This document shows, one piece after another, positions 31,977 to 41,747 of a DNA stretch of 64,000 nt; the stretch's first letter is position 1, and each line of letters opens with the position of its first letter. This DNA comes from Betaproteobacteria bacterium. GTDB taxonomy: Bacteria; Pseudomonadota; Gammaproteobacteria; Burkholderiales; Burkholderiaceae_D. The translations under genes and the position numbers were made by a program. The stretch covers positions 1-64,000 of the forward strand of contig JANXTA010000031.1 of assembly GCA_025356395.1 (NCBI GenBank), written 5' to 3'. The notes beneath the pieces are model-generated. The model was not told where the DNA came from. It was given only the letters and a program-made list of their open reading frames with translations, and searched no databases.

Positions 31977-33935
31977 TCAACCGTTATTTACGACGAGCCG
32001 CGGCTCGCGAAGTTCGCCCAAATTATTGCTATCGCGACGATTCGTGAACTGCATCAGCCGGTTGCGGATTGAGGCCACGATGCCTTGCCCATCGAGCCCG
32101 CACTGCGCAAGCAACTGCACCGGGTCGCCGTGGTCGATAAATAAGTCCGGCAGTCCCAAATGCAAGAACGGCCGCACCAGCGCCGTCAGTGTCAAGGCTT
32201 CGGCGCAGGCCGAACCGGCGCCGCCCATGATCGCGCCCTCTTCGACCGTGACGAGCAGGTCGTGATGCTGCGCGAGTTCGGTGATCAGCGCCGCATCGAT
32301 CGGCTTGACGAAGCGCATGTTGGCGACCGTCGCGTCGAGCGTCTCGCCGGCGGCGAGCGCCATCGGCACCATCGAGCCGAATGCGAGGATCGCGACGCGC
32401 GGCCCGGCATTGGCGGCGCGCGACGAAGCCTCGCGCAGCACCACGCCCTTGCCGATCGTCAACGGCAGCAGCGTCGCGGTGCTGCCCGACGCGGCATGCG
32501 ATGCCGCGGCCGCGCCGCGCGGATAGCGGATCGAGGCCGGACCGTCGTACAGGAAGCCGGTGGTCAGCATCGCGCGGCACTCGGCCTCGTCGGAGGCGGC
32601 CATCACGACCATGTTGGGAATGCAGCGCAGGAACGCGAGGTCGTAGTTGCCCGCGTGGGTCGCGCCGTCAGCACCCACCAGTCCCGCACGATCGAGCGCG
32701 AACGTGACGTCGAGATTCTGCAACGCGACATCGTGAATCAGCTGGTCGTAGCCGCGCTGTAGGAAGGTCGAGTAGATCGCGACGACCGGCTTCATGCCCT
32801 CGGTGGCAAGGCCGGCCGCGAACGTGACCGCATGCTGTTCGGCGATGCCGACGTCGAAGTAGCGTGCCGGGAAGCGGCGCTCGAACTCGACCATGCCCGA
32901 ACCCTCGCGCATCGCCGGCGTGATGCCGACGAGACGATGATCCGCTGCGGCCATGTCGCACAGCCAGGTCCCGAAGGTCTGCGTATAGCTCTTCTTCGAC
33001 GGTGCCGTCGGGGGGACGAGGCCAACCGCCGGATCGAACTTGCTCGGCCCGTGGTACGCGACCGGATCGGCCTCGGCCATCTTGTAGCCCTGGCCCTTGC
33101 GGGTGACGACGTGCAGGAACTGCGGCCCGCCAAGCTCCTTCAGGTTCTGCAGCGTGGGGATCAGCGACTCGAGATCGTGACCGTCGATCGGCCCGATGTA
33201 GTTGAAGCCGAACTCCTCGAACATCGTGGCCGGGACCACCATGCCCTTCGCGTGCTCCTCGAACTTCTTGGCGAGCTCGAACAGCGGCGGCGCGACACCC
33301 AGCACCTGGCGGCCGACGTTCTTCGCGGTCGCGTAGAACTTGCCGCTCATCAGGCGCGCGAGGTATTTGTTGAGCGCGCCCACCGGCGGCGAGATCGACA
33401 TGTCGTTGTCGTTGAGGATCACGAGCAGGTCGGTGTCGGGCATCACGCCGGCGTTGTTGAGCGCCTCGTAGGCCATGCCGGCCGACATGGCCCCGTCGCC
33501 GATCACGGCGATGCTCTTGCGATGCTTCTGGCCCTTCAGCTTGGCCGCGGTGGCCATGCCGAGCGCCGCCGAGATGCTGGTGGACGAGTGCGCAGTGCCG
33601 AAGGTGTCGTACTCGGACTCGTCGCGCTTCGGGAAACCCGAGATGCCGTCCTTCTGCCGCAGCGTGTGCATGCGGTCACGGCGACCCGTCAGGATCTTGT
33701 GCGGGTAGGTCTGGTGGCCGACGTCCCACACGATCCGGTCGCTCGGCGTATCGAACACGTAGTGCAGCGCGATGGTCAGCTCGACGGTCCCGAGGTTCGA
33801 CGACAGATGGCCGCCGGTCTTGGAGACCGAGTCAAGCACATAGGCCCGCAACTGCTGCGCGACCGTATGCAGCTGGTGGCGGTCGAGCTTCCTGAGATCG
33901 GCCGGTGAATCGATGATTTGAAGCAGATCGTTCAT
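31977..33935 (-). CDS. dxs: 1-deoxy-D-xylulose-5-phosphate synthase
   Basis: A 652-residue thiamine-diphosphate enzyme, first step of the MEP isoprenoid pathway (pyruvate + glyceraldehyde 3-phosphate). ThDP motif [18 protein letters not shown] at 146-163, the [16 protein letters not shown] substrate loop and the transketolase C-terminal domain are intact. The tail extends about 25 residues past the usual end. It is downstream of ispA (59 bases) and xseB, the common isoprenoid operon order. Confidence 0.97.
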   Translation of the reverse strand: MNDLLQIIDSPADLRKLDRHQLHTVAQQLRAYVLDSVSKTGGHLSSNLGTVELTIALHYVFDTPSDRIVWDVGHQTYPHKILTGRRDRMHTLRQKDGISGFPKRDESEYDTFGTAHSSTSISAALGMATAAKLKGQKHRKSIAVIGDGAMSAGMAYEALNNAGVMPDTDLLVILNDNDMSISPPVGALNKYLARLMSGKFYATAKNVGRQVLGVAPPLFELAKKFEEHAKGMVVPATMFEEFGFNYIGPIDGHDLESLIPTLQNLKELGGPQFLHVVTRKGQGYKMAEADPVAYHGPSKFDPAVGLVPPTAPSKKSYTQTFGTWLCDMAAADHRLVGITPAMREGSGMVEFERRFPARYFDVGIAEQHAVTFAAGLATEGMKPVVAIYSTFLQRGYDQLIHDVALQNLDVTFALDRAGLVGADGATHAGNYDLAFLRCIPNMVVMAASDEAECRAMLTTGFLYDGPASIRYPRGAAAASHAASGSTATLLPLTIGKGVVLREASSRAANAGPRVAILAFGSMVPMALAAGETLDATVANMRFVKPIDAALITELAQHHDLLVTVEEGAIMGGAGSACAEALTLTALVRPFLHLGLPDLFIDHGDPVQLLAQCGLDGQGIVASIRNRLMQFTNRRDSNNLGELREPRLVVNNG

Positions 33936-33994
33936 GCGGATGGGCTAAACGAGTAACGACGGTGAATGGATGAACGGCGGGGATTCGATGCAGG

Positions 33995-34924
33995 TCAGAA
34001 CGAACGACCGATGATGAATTCAGCGATGTCGCGCAAGCGTCGCGCATCGCCGCCGAGTTCCGAGAGTGCGTGGCCCGCGTCGCCATGCAGCGAGTGGGAC
34101 AGCGCCTTGGCGCGCTCGAGGCCCAGCGTGGTGACGACCGTCGGCTTGTCGTGCATCGCATCCTTGCCCGCGGTCTTGCCGAGCGTGGCACTGTCGGTTT
34201 CCACGTCGAGCACGTCGTCGACGACCTGGAACGCCAGTCCCACGGCGGCGGCGAAACGGTCAAGGGCAGCGCCCTGAAGATCGGTCGGAGTATGCGCCGC
34301 GGTCGCGCCCAGCACCACGGACGCCCGCAGCAGGGCGCCGGTCTTGGCGCGATGCATCGCCTCGAGGTCGGACCAGGCCAGCACCTTGCCGACGCTGTCG
34401 AGATCGATCGCCTGGCCACCGGCCATGCCGAGCGAGCCGCTGGCTGAAGCCAGCAACGTGACCTGCGCCGCGACCCGGCCGGCCGCGGAAGATTTCGCGA
34501 GGACCTCGAACGCGAGGGCCTGCAAGGCATCGCCGACCAGCAGCGCAGTCGCCTCGTCGAAGGCCACGTGCACGGTCGGCCGACCGCGCCTCAGATCGTC
34601 GTCGTCCATCGACGGCAGATCGTCGTGCACCAGCGAATAGGCGTGGATCAGTTCGACCGCGCAGGCGGCCGCGTCGAGATGGGCGATGCCTTCGTCCGAC
34701 GCCCCGACGCCGGCCCACTCGCCCGCCGCGTAGACCAGCATCGCGCGCACCCGCTTGCCACCACCGAGCGTCGCGTAGCGCATCGCTTCGTGCAGCTTGG
34801 CCGGCGACCTGACCGCGGCCGGCAGCACGTGGTCGAGCGCCAACTCGACGCGTTCGCGCGCAGCGCGCGACCAGCCCGGGAAGTCGGATTGCGCGGATTT
34901 GGCCAAGGCCGCGACGGCGCTCAT
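33995..34924 (-). CDS. ispA: Polyprenyl synthetase / (2E,6E)-farnesyl diphosphate synthase
   Basis: A 309-residue prenyltransferase that builds farnesyl diphosphate from IPP and DMAPP/GPP. The first aspartate-rich motif is DDLPSMDDDDLRRG starting at residue 101 and the second is DDVLDVETD; GGKRVR at 55-60 binds IPP. Two residues inside the first motif place it with short-chain bacterial type II FPP synthases. Its ATG overlaps the xseB stop (ATGA), so the two are translationally coupled. Confidence 0.95.
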   Translation of the reverse strand: MSAVAALAKSAQSDFPGWSRAARERVELALDHVLPAAVRSPAKLHEAMRYATLGGGKRVRAMLVYAAGEWAGVGASDEGIAHLDAAACAVELIHAYSLVHDDLPSMDDDDLRRGRPTVHVAFDEATALLVGDALQALAFEVLAKSSAAGRVAAQVTLLASASGSLGMAGGQAIDLDSVGKVLAWSDLEAMHRAKTGALLRASVVLGATAAHTPTDLQGAALDRFAAAVGLAFQVVDDVLDVETDSATLGKTAGKDAMHDKPTVVTTLGLERAKALSHSLHGDAGHALSELGGDARRLRDIAEFIIGRSF

Positions 34925-35199
34925 CCGCGATCCGATCCGCGTGGGGCGACCTCGGACAACGGCCGCAGCAGATCGCCGTCGAGCACGCGGACCTGCTCCT
35001 TGACGTGTTCGAGTGCCGTCTCGCAGACCTTGACCAGTTCCGCGCCGCGCTGATATGCCGCGAGCGACTGGTCGAGTGACAGCGTGCCGTCCTCCATGTG
35101 CTGGACAATCGTCTCGAGCTCCTCGAGCGCCTGCTCGAACGGAAGCGGCGGCACGACCACGGGGTCGGGAATGGCGGGCTGCGAGGAAGCCTTCGGCAT
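34921..35199 (-). CDS. xseB: Exodeoxyribonuclease VII small subunit
   Basis: A 92-residue helical subunit that packs on XseA. The core LPFEQALEELETIVQHMEDG and SLAAYQRGAELVKVCE is typical. The start is uncertain: 35199 (MPKASSQ) gives near family length (about 80); 35232 and 35259 add residues. None has a strong Shine-Dalgarno. It heads the xseB-ispA-dxs operon. Confidence 0.93.
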   Translation of the reverse strand: MPKASSQPAIPDPVVVPPLPFEQALEELETIVQHMEDGTLSLDQSLAAYQRGAELVKVCETALEHVKEQVRVLDGDLLRPLSEVAPRGSDRG

Positions 35200-35322
35200 G
35201 AATCGAGAGACGGCGGTGGTCGAATCCCGCATTTTAAGCGATCGACGGCGAGACGACACGGAGGCGTGCCGCGGCCGGCAGCGGGCGCGCGAGTCGCCTT
35301 TTTGCTAGACTTGTTCTCGAGC

Positions 35323-35340
35323 AAACAGGAGGTCCTGTTT
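35323..35340. promoter_or_regulatory. Perfect inverted repeat upstream of the Rieske oxygenase gene
   Basis: AAACAGGA-GG-TCCTGTTT, an 8-bp arm repeat with a two-base centre, lies in the 351-base divergent gap between xseB and the oxygenase. It could be an operator for a dimeric regulator. No convincing -10/-35 pair or other feature was found in the gap 35200-35550. Confidence 0.35.
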
Positions 35341-35550
35341 AGCGGTCCCGCACACGGGAATGCGGCTCCTTCGCCGCGGTTCGCAAGTCAGCAAGAGTCT
35401 CGAGTCAGGTCCACGACCAGGGGTCACGCGCCCCATCATCCGCGACCGGTACGGAAGCTTCTTGATTCGCTTGGGTTGGGTCGGTGCACCGTCGCATACG
35501 CGTCGAGATCGCGCATGCACGATGCCGCCACTTCATTCGGGAGGGTTGGG

Positions 35551-36660
35551 ATGTCCGATCTGGGTAGCGCAGGCACGCTCGCGCGCAGCAACGCGCAGCT
35601 GCCGGTTTCCGCATATTTCGACGCCACGCGGCACGACCGCGAGATCGACCGCCTGTTCAGGCGCAGTTCCCGCTATGTAGGGCATTCGTTGATGGTTCCC
35701 GAGGTGGGCGACTTTCACACCCTCACGCAGGAGCGCGAGGGCCGCGTGCTGGTCCGCACGACCGACGATCCGGTCACCGGCGCCTCGCTGCTGTCCAACG
35801 TCTGCCGCCATCGCCAGGCGATCATGAAGAACGGGCGCGGCAACGACGGCGGCAACATCGTCTGCCCGTTGCATCGCTGGACTTACGGACTGGATGGCAA
35901 GCTCCTCGGTGCCCCGCACTTCGAGGACAACCCGTGCCTCGACCTCGGCCGCACGCCGCTGTCATCGTGGAACGGCCTGCTGTTCGAAGGCCCGGGCGAT
36001 GTCGCGGAGGAACTCGCGCAGGTACGCATCCCCGAACTCGACTTCAGCGGCTACCAGTTCGATCGCGCCGAGATCCACGAGTGCCCATACAACTGGAAGA
36101 CCTTCATCGAGGTCTATCTCGAGGACTACCACGTCGGACCGTTCCATCCGGGCCTCGGCCAGTTCGTGTCGTGCGACGACCTGTCGTGGCAATACGGGCG
36201 CAACCACTCGGTGCAGATCGTCGGCGTGAAGAGCGGGCTGCAGCGTCCCGGCACGCCAACCTACAGCGCATGGCACGACCAGGTGATGCGCCTCTCGAAC
36301 GGCGTCACGCCACCCCACGGCGCGATCTGGCTGACGCTCTATCCGAACGTGATGGTCGAGTGGTATCCGCACGTGCTCGTCGTCTCGACGCTGATCCCGC
36401 GCGGACCGCAGCACACCACCAACGTCGTCGAGTTCTACTACCCCGAAGAGGTCGCGCTGTTCGAACGCGACTTCGTCGAGGCGAATCGCGCGGCCTACAT
36501 GGAGACCTGCGCGGAGGACGACGAGATCGCGCTACGGATGGACGCCGGACGCCGGGCGCTCCTCGATCGCGGGGAGAGCCAGGTCGGGCCCTATCAGTCG
36601 CCGATGGAAGATGGGATGCAGCACTTCCACGAATGGTTGCGGGGGGAGATGGGGGAGTAG
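35551..36660 (+). CDS. Aromatic ring-hydroxylating dioxygenase, Rieske alpha-type subunit
   Basis: A 369-residue oxygenase. The Rieske cluster ligands are Cys85-x-His87 and Cys105-x2-His108; the C-terminal domain has the mononuclear iron motif EDYHVGPFHPG (D-x2-H-x4-H). GGGAGG precedes the ATG at 35551, and the longer open frame upstream has no homology. Substrate is unknown. No small beta subunit, ferredoxin or reductase is adjacent, so it would borrow an electron donor. In Burkholderia an orphan Rieske gene at this dxs/ispA/xseB locus is common. Confidence 0.92.
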   Translation: MSDLGSAGTLARSNAQLPVSAYFDATRHDREIDRLFRRSSRYVGHSLMVPEVGDFHTLTQEREGRVLVRTTDDPVTGASLLSNVCRHRQAIMKNGRGNDGGNIVCPLHRWTYGLDGKLLGAPHFEDNPCLDLGRTPLSSWNGLLFEGPGDVAEELAQVRIPELDFSGYQFDRAEIHECPYNWKTFIEVYLEDYHVGPFHPGLGQFVSCDDLSWQYGRNHSVQIVGVKSGLQRPGTPTYSAWHDQVMRLSNGVTPPHGAIWLTLYPNVMVEWYPHVLVVSTLIPRGPQHTTNVVEFYYPEEVALFERDFVEANRAAYMETCAEDDEIALRMDAGRRALLDRGESQVGPYQSPMEDGMQHFHEWLRGEMGE

Positions 36661-36672
36661 TTCGATCTCCTT

Positions 36673-36740
36673 CTTCCTGGCGCCAACAACGACGCTCGCT
36701 TCGCTCGCCCCCGCCCCGGTCCTCCCCAAAAGGGGAGGGA
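36673..36740. repeat. GC-rich dispersed-repeat-like spacer with hairpin
   Basis: A low-complexity stretch (CGCTCGCTTCGCTCGCCCCCGCCCCGG) leading to a stem CCTCCCC-AAAA-GGGGAGG. Spacers of this form recur between genes in many GC-rich proteobacteria (general knowledge). Here the 3' arm doubles as the ribosome site of the next gene, so the hairpin may limit its translation. Confidence 0.35.
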
Positions 36741-36746
36741 TTCAAC

Positions 36747-37700
36747 ATGCAATCCATCTGGATGGTCGTCGCGGCGCTGCTGTTCTCGCTGATGGGCGTG
36801 GCCGTCAAGCTCGCATCGGTGCAGTACAACACCTGGGAGATCGTGGCCTACCGCGGCCTCGTCGGCATGGCGGTCATGGCAGCCCTGATCGGCGTGCGCG
36901 CGCAACGCGGCGGCGCGTCCGTCGTGCAGGCCCTCTCGACACGCCATCTCAAGATGCACCTGCGGCGCAGCGTCTCCGGCACTGTGTCGCTGACGCTTTG
37001 GTTCCTGGCGATCGCGGGACTGCCTCTCGCCACCGCAATGACGATCAATGCCTCGTCGCCGCTGTTCATCGGCGCGTGGGTGGCGTGGTGCGCGCTGCGC
37101 GGCGGCAAGCGCATCGATCGGGCGATGACGGTCGCGCTGATCGCCGGCTTCCTCGGCGTGCTGGTGCTGCTGCAGCCGACCTTCAACGCCGACCAATGGA
37201 GCTACGCGGTGATCGGCACCACATCGACCGTGTTTACGGCCATCGCCTACCTGTCGGTCAAGGCACTCGGCCAGGTCGGCGAACCCGACACGCGGATCGT
37301 CTTCTACTTCTCCAGCTTCAACGCGCTCGTCGGCATCGCCGGCGCCGTCGTCTTCGGCATGCATGCACACGATACCCGCGGACTCGCGCTGCTTGCGGCG
37401 GTCGGCCTGTGCGGCGCACTCGCGCAACTCGCGATCACCCGGGCGTTCGGGGCGGGCGGCACGCTGCTGACCGCCAATCTCGGCTACTCCGGCATCGTGT
37501 TTTCCACCGCCTGGGGCTACTTCATCTTCGGCGACACGCTGCATCTCAGCAACGGCGTGGGCATGGCGATCATCGTCGCGTCCAGCGTCGTGGCGACGCT
37601 GATGACCGCGCGGGCGCTCAAGCGTGTGGCGGCCGAACCCGACGAGGCCGTAGTCGCCCCACTCACTTCCGGAGTCCTCGAAGATGCATCCGCTCGTTAG
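36747..37700 (+). CDS. EamA/DMT family transporter
   Basis: A 317-residue inner-membrane protein with about 10 helices in two EamA halves (IWMVVAALLFSLMGVAVKLASV first; ...TTSTVFTAIAYLSVKALGQ second). Typical drug/metabolite exporter superfamily; substrate unknown. GGGGAGGG ribosome site lies 6 bases before the ATG at 36747. Its end overlaps the sulfurtransferase start by 17 bases, so the two are co-translated. Confidence 0.9.
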   Translation: MQSIWMVVAALLFSLMGVAVKLASVQYNTWEIVAYRGLVGMAVMAALIGVRAQRGGASVVQALSTRHLKMHLRRSVSGTVSLTLWFLAIAGLPLATAMTINASSPLFIGAWVAWCALRGGKRIDRAMTVALIAGFLGVLVLLQPTFNADQWSYAVIGTTSTVFTAIAYLSVKALGQVGEPDTRIVFYFSSFNALVGIAGAVVFGMHAHDTRGLALLAAVGLCGALAQLAITRAFGAGGTLLTANLGYSGIVFSTAWGYFIFGDTLHLSNGVGMAIIVASSVVATLMTARALKRVAAEPDEAVVAPLTSGVLEDASAR

Positions 37701-38526
37701 CACTGAAACCCTCGCACGGCACCTCGGCGATCCGTCGTGGATCGTCTTCGACTGTCGTCACGACCTGATGGCACCGACGGCCGGCGAAGCGTCGTATCGC
37801 GAAGGACATATCGCCGGTGCCCGCTTCGCGCCGCTCGACCGCGACCTGTCGGGCCCGAAGGACGGACGTAACGGTCGACATCCGTTGCCGACCCGCGAAG
37901 CCTTCGTGCACTTCCTCGCGGACGCCGGCGTCGGTCGCAGCAGCGTCGTCGTCGCGTACGACGCGTCGAACGGCCTCTACGCGTCACGGCTGTGGTGGCT
38001 GACGCGGTGGATCGGCCATGCCGACGTGGTGGTGCTCGACGGTGGACTGCCTGCGTGGCTGCGGGCGGGGCTGTCGCTGACGGATGCGCAGCCTCGACCT
38101 TCGACGGGCGACATCGCGCTCGGCGCATCGCTGGTCTCGACCGTCGACACCAGCGACCTAGAAGCAAACCTCGATACGAAGTCGCGACTGGTCATCGATG
38201 CGCGCGCGCCGGAGCGGTATCGCGGCGACGTCGAGCCGCTAGATCCGGTCGCCGGACACATTCCCGGCGCCGCCAACCATCCGATGGCGCGTAGCCTCGA
38301 GGCTGACGGATGCTTCAGGGACGGCTCGTCGCTGCGGGCTGAGTTCGAAGCCACGCTCGGTGATCGATCGCCCGGGTCCGTGGTGCAGTCGTGCGGCTCC
38401 GGCGTCACCGCCTGCCACAACCTACTCGCGATGGAAGCTGCCGGACTGCCCGGTGCCGCGCTCTATGCCGGCTCGTGGAGCGCGTGGTGCGCCGACCCGC
38501 GTCGGCCGGTCGCACGCGGCGAGTGA
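37684..38526 (+). CDS. Sulfurtransferase, 3-mercaptopyruvate type
   Basis: A 280-residue protein with two rhodanese domains: an inactive N-terminal one and a C-terminal one with active-site Cys237 in CGSGVTA. This loop is the mercaptopyruvate sulfurtransferase form; thiosulfate rhodaneses have Arg/Lys-rich CRKGVT. It transfers sulfane sulfur from 3-mercaptopyruvate to thiols or cyanide. It overlaps the EamA gene by 17 bases. The ZIP gene is convergent 4 bases downstream. Confidence 0.92.
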   Translation: MHPLVSTETLARHLGDPSWIVFDCRHDLMAPTAGEASYREGHIAGARFAPLDRDLSGPKDGRNGRHPLPTREAFVHFLADAGVGRSSVVVAYDASNGLYASRLWWLTRWIGHADVVVLDGGLPAWLRAGLSLTDAQPRPSTGDIALGASLVSTVDTSDLEANLDTKSRLVIDARAPERYRGDVEPLDPVAGHIPGAANHPMARSLEADGCFRDGSSLRAEFEATLGDRSPGSVVQSCGSGVTACHNLLAMEAAGLPGAALYAGSWSAWCADPRRPVARGE

Positions 38527-38530
38527 CGAC

Positions 38531-39328
38531 TCAGGCCTCGGCCCAGCGGTTCAGGACCAGCACCACCACGACGCCGGCCGCGATCAGCGCCGCCTGCCAC
38601 ACCGTGTCGCGACCGCGATGCCCGTGCGGATCGATGCGATGCATCTGCGGCACGAGATCCGACAGCGAGATGTAGAGGAAGTTGGCGGCGGCCACCACCA
38701 GCACGTAGGGGACCAGCGCCGTGATGCGCTCGAGGAAGGCGAGGCCGATCAGCCCGCCGACGACGATCGACGAGCTCGAGATCGATGCGTAAGCGACCGC
38801 CCTCGTCTTCGGCACGTGCGCATTGATCAGCACGATGAAGTCGCCGATCTTGTGCGGAATCTCGTGCGCGAGGATCGACAGCGTGGCGGCCAGTCCGATC
38901 CACGGGCTCGCGAGGAAGGCGCCCGCGATGACGATGCCGTCCGAGAAGTTGTGGACCGCGCTGCCCACCAGCACGAACACGCCGCCGCGTCCGGCTTCGT
39001 GCGCGTCGTGGCCGTGCGCATGGTGGTGACCGTCGCCTTCGAAGTGATGGCTGTGCCGGTACACCGCGATCTTCTCGAGGAAGAAGAAGCCGAACAGGCC
39101 GGCCAGCATCACCGCGCAGAGGTTGCGCAGCGAGGCGCCCGACTCGAAGGCCTCGGGGATCAGGTGCAGGAAGGCGGTGGCGAGCAGCACCCCGATCGAG
39201 AAGCTGACCATGCGATTGACGAAGCGCCCGAGCAGGCGAAACGAAAGGTAGGCGGCGAGCGCGATGCTGATCGCGCCCACGCCGAAGGTGGCTGCGATCG
39301 TCGCCGTGATGACGGATGCGACGGGCAT
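38531..39328 (-). CDS. ZIP family metal transporter
   Basis: A 265-residue, 8-helix ZIP protein for divalent metals, usually zinc uptake. Metal-site helices contain HNFSDGIVIAGAFL and HEIPHKIGDFIVL. A histidine-rich loop (HHFEGDGHHHAHGHDAH) between the third and fourth helices is typical of metal sensing. ATG at 39328 begins just before the first helix; the frame is open to 39451. Direction of transport is inferred from the family. Convergent with the sulfurtransferase and downstream of the dienelactone hydrolase by 64 bases. Confidence 0.92.
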   Translation of the reverse strand: MPVASVITATIAATFGVGAISIALAAYLSFRLLGRFVNRMVSFSIGVLLATAFLHLIPEAFESGASLRNLCAVMLAGLFGFFFLEKIAVYRHSHHFEGDGHHHAHGHDAHEAGRGGVFVLVGSAVHNFSDGIVIAGAFLASPWIGLAATLSILAHEIPHKIGDFIVLINAHVPKTRAVAYASISSSSIVVGGLIGLAFLERITALVPYVLVVAAANFLYISLSDLVPQMHRIDPHGHRGRDTVWQAALIAAGVVVVLVLNRWAEA

Positions 39329-39392
39329 GTGGGGGAAAAAGCAAGTGAAGACGGCCGCACACGAGGCGATACGCAGCCAGTTCAGGCGTAGA

Positions 39393-40271
39393 TCAGGCGA
39401 CGCCGTGCGCCTTGAAGAAAACCAGCATCTTCGCCCATCCGTCCTCGGCATCTGCCTTCACGTAACTGGGACGATAGTCGGCGTTGAAGCCGTGTGGCGC
39501 GTCGGGATAGACGACGATCATCGAGTCCTTCGCCGTCGCGGGCGCCGTCTTCAATGCCTCGGTCATCTGGTTGCGCGACTCTTCGGTGATGCCGGCGTCC
39601 TTGCCGCCATAAAGGCCGAGCACCGGCGCCTTCAACTGTCCGGCACCGTCGATCACGGACTTGGGCTGCATGTCGCTGGGCTTGCCCGCGAGCGGGCCGT
39701 ACCACGCCACGCCGGCCTTGAGCTTCGTGCTGTGCTCCGCGAACAGCCAGGTCTGGCGACCGCCCCAGCAAAAGCCCGTGGCCGCGACCTTGTCGGCATT
39801 GCCGTTGTTCTTGGCGGCCCAGGCCACCGTCGCGTCGAGGTCGCCGGTGACCTGCGTGTCGGGCACCTTCGACACCACGTTGGAATACAGCTCGGGGATC
39901 GTCGGGTACTTGGACGGGTCGCCCTGGCGCGCGTACAGCTCGGGCGCGACCGCGAGATAACCGAGCTTGGCAAGACGGCGGCACAGGTCCTTGATGTGCT
40001 CGTGCACGCCGAAGATCTCCTGGATCACGATCACCGTCGGCAGGTTGGTCTTGCCCGCGGGTTGCGCGCGGTAAGCCGGCATCTGTCCGTCGGCAACCGG
40101 GATCTTCACTTCGCCGGCGTCGAGTCCGCCGGCGTCGGTGGTGATGGTCTGGGCGCTCACCGGCATGACGGCGGCGGCGAATCCGGTACCGAGCGCGGTC
40201 ACCACGAAGCCGCGACGCGTGAAGGTCGCCTTGGGGAGTTGACTCGCGAATTCCTGTTCTAGAAGGTCCAT
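39393..40271 (-). CDS. Dienelactone hydrolase family protein, Tat-exported
   Basis: A 292-residue alpha/beta hydrolase. A twin-arginine signal (TFTRRGF, Arg19-Arg20, then a hydrophobic stretch to about residue 41) sends it folded to the periplasm. The catalytic triad is Cys168 in GFCWGG, the Asp in GGKDAG and the His in APHGF; EIFGV is the family's substrate-side motif. The substrate is unlikely to be a cytoplasmic dienelactone. ATG at 40271 is chosen; the frame is open to 40559. Confidence 0.92.
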   Translation of the reverse strand: MDLLEQEFASQLPKATFTRRGFVVTALGTGFAAAVMPVSAQTITTDAGGLDAGEVKIPVADGQMPAYRAQPAGKTNLPTVIVIQEIFGVHEHIKDLCRRLAKLGYLAVAPELYARQGDPSKYPTIPELYSNVVSKVPDTQVTGDLDATVAWAAKNNGNADKVAATGFCWGGRQTWLFAEHSTKLKAGVAWYGPLAGKPSDMQPKSVIDGAGQLKAPVLGLYGGKDAGITEESRNQMTEALKTAPATAKDSMIVVYPDAPHGFNADYRPSYVKADAEDGWAKMLVFFKAHGVA

Positions 40272-40493
40272 GAATTTTCCTTTCTGAAGGGCTGACGGGA
40301 CGGCCGAGCCGCAGAAGTGTAAGGGCAAACGGAAGGCATCGAGACTGCGTTCGGTCAACGCGGCGGCGGCCGCGGCCATTCCGCCGTCAGCGTGACCATC
40401 GATCCCGAAAGCGCGGGACGCTGCGGTCGCTGTGCTGTAATCGCGCCGCGACGAAAGCGATCGTTCGCGACCCTTCGTCCTCACCCCGACCCG

Positions 40494-41183
40494 ATGGCCA
40501 GCGATCCTCAAGTCACCCCCGCGACGACCGACGCACGCCCGCTCATCGGGCCCGCGCAACTGTTCCTCGCGTTCTCGAACCTGGCGTTGTCGGGCTTCGG
40601 CGGCGTGCTGCCGTTCGCCTATCGCGCGCTGGTCGAAAAGCGCAAGTGGCTCGACTCGCGCGAGTTCGCGAGCCTGCTCGCGATCGCCCAGGTCATGCCG
40701 GGTCCGACCATCTGCAACCTGTCGGTAATGATTGGCCAGCGCTACGCGGGCTTCGCGGGCGCGTGCGCGGCATTGGCCGGCATGGTGCTCGGACCCTCGT
40801 GCATCGTCATCGCGCTAGGCGTCGCGTGGCAGCACTTCGGCGAGCTGACCGCGGTCAAGCAGGGACTGCACGGCATGTCGTCGGTCGCGATCGGCCTGAT
40901 CCTCGCGACCGCGGTCAAGATGGGCATCAATCTCTTCAAGCCCGATCCCGAGCCACTGGACGCCCGTCCGGCACCGGGCGCCGAAGCGGTCGCCGCCCCC
41001 GTCGCCATGGCGACCCCAGTGCCCTACTGGACGATCCCAAGCATTGTGCAGATGGGCCTGTGCGCGCTGGGCTTCGTCGGCGTCGGGCTGCTGCGCTGGC
41101 CGCTCGCCGCCGTCGTCGCCGGCCTCGCGCCTGTCGCCATCGGGCTGTCGTGGTTCATCGAGCGGCATCCACAGGATCCGTGA
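40494..41183 (+). CDS. chrA: Chromate transporter, N-terminal half-type
   Basis: A 229-residue CHR-domain membrane protein with the [24 protein letters not shown] and [24 protein letters not shown] motifs. Full-length ChrA is about 400 residues with two homologous halves; here the halves are two genes. A Pro/Ala-rich hydrophilic loop (about 145-180) separates helix groups. Its stop overlaps the next start as TGATG. Chromate export is the family role, but many such pairs are untested. Confidence 0.9.
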   Translation: MASDPQVTPATTDARPLIGPAQLFLAFSNLALSGFGGVLPFAYRALVEKRKWLDSREFASLLAIAQVMPGPTICNLSVMIGQRYAGFAGACAALAGMVLGPSCIVIALGVAWQHFGELTAVKQGLHGMSSVAIGLILATAVKMGINLFKPDPEPLDARPAPGAEAVAAPVAMATPVPYWTIPSIVQMGLCALGFVGVGLLRWPLAAVVAGLAPVAIGLSWFIERHPQDP

Positions 41184-41734
41184 TGGACGAATACATCAGC
41201 GAAAGCCCGCTGTGGTTGCTGACGACGCACCTCGCGCTGCTGTCGTTCGCGGCCGTCGGCGGTGGCGTGATCATGCTCGCGCCCGACATCCATCGTTATG
41301 TCGTCGACGTTCATCGCTGGACCACCGACGAGCAGTTCGCTGCTGCCTACGCCATCGCGCAGGCGGCACCGGGTCCGAACATGCTGTTCGTCACGCTGGT
41401 CGGTTGGCAGGTCGCGGGATGGCTGGGCGCGGTAGGGGCGACCGGCGCGGTGATCGTCCCGCCTGCGTTGCTCACGTTTGTGCTGACCCGCGTCTCGAGT
41501 CGTCGCGCCGGCGCTGTCGGACTTTTCGGCAAGGCCGTGAGGAACGGATTGGCGCCGGTGTCGGTCGGATTGCTGCTCGCCGGGGTGTGGGTGCTGTTCA
41601 CCACGACCGGCGGCGGGCTGCGAGAATCGATCGTCGTGCTGGCCACGCTGGCCATCATGCTGAAGACGAAGATCAACCCGCTGTGGCTGATCATCATCGG
41701 TGCCGTCGTGGGCATCGCCGGACTGATCGGGTAA
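41183..41734 (+). CDS. chrA: Chromate transporter, C-terminal half-type
   Basis: A 183-residue second CHR domain (SFAAVGGGVIMLAPDIHRY, AYAIAQAAPGPNMLFVTLVGWQVAG), about 6 helices. Start and the upstream stop share TGATG, so it is translationally coupled and probably pairs one-to-one with the first half. The lipocalin gene follows after 13 bases. Confidence 0.9.
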   Translation: MDEYISESPLWLLTTHLALLSFAAVGGGVIMLAPDIHRYVVDVHRWTTDEQFAAAYAIAQAAPGPNMLFVTLVGWQVAGWLGAVGATGAVIVPPALLTFVLTRVSSRRAGAVGLFGKAVRNGLAPVSVGLLLAGVWVLFTTTGGGLRESIVVLATLAIMLKTKINPLWLIIIGAVVGIAGLIG

Positions 41735-41747
41735 CCAAGGACCTTTC

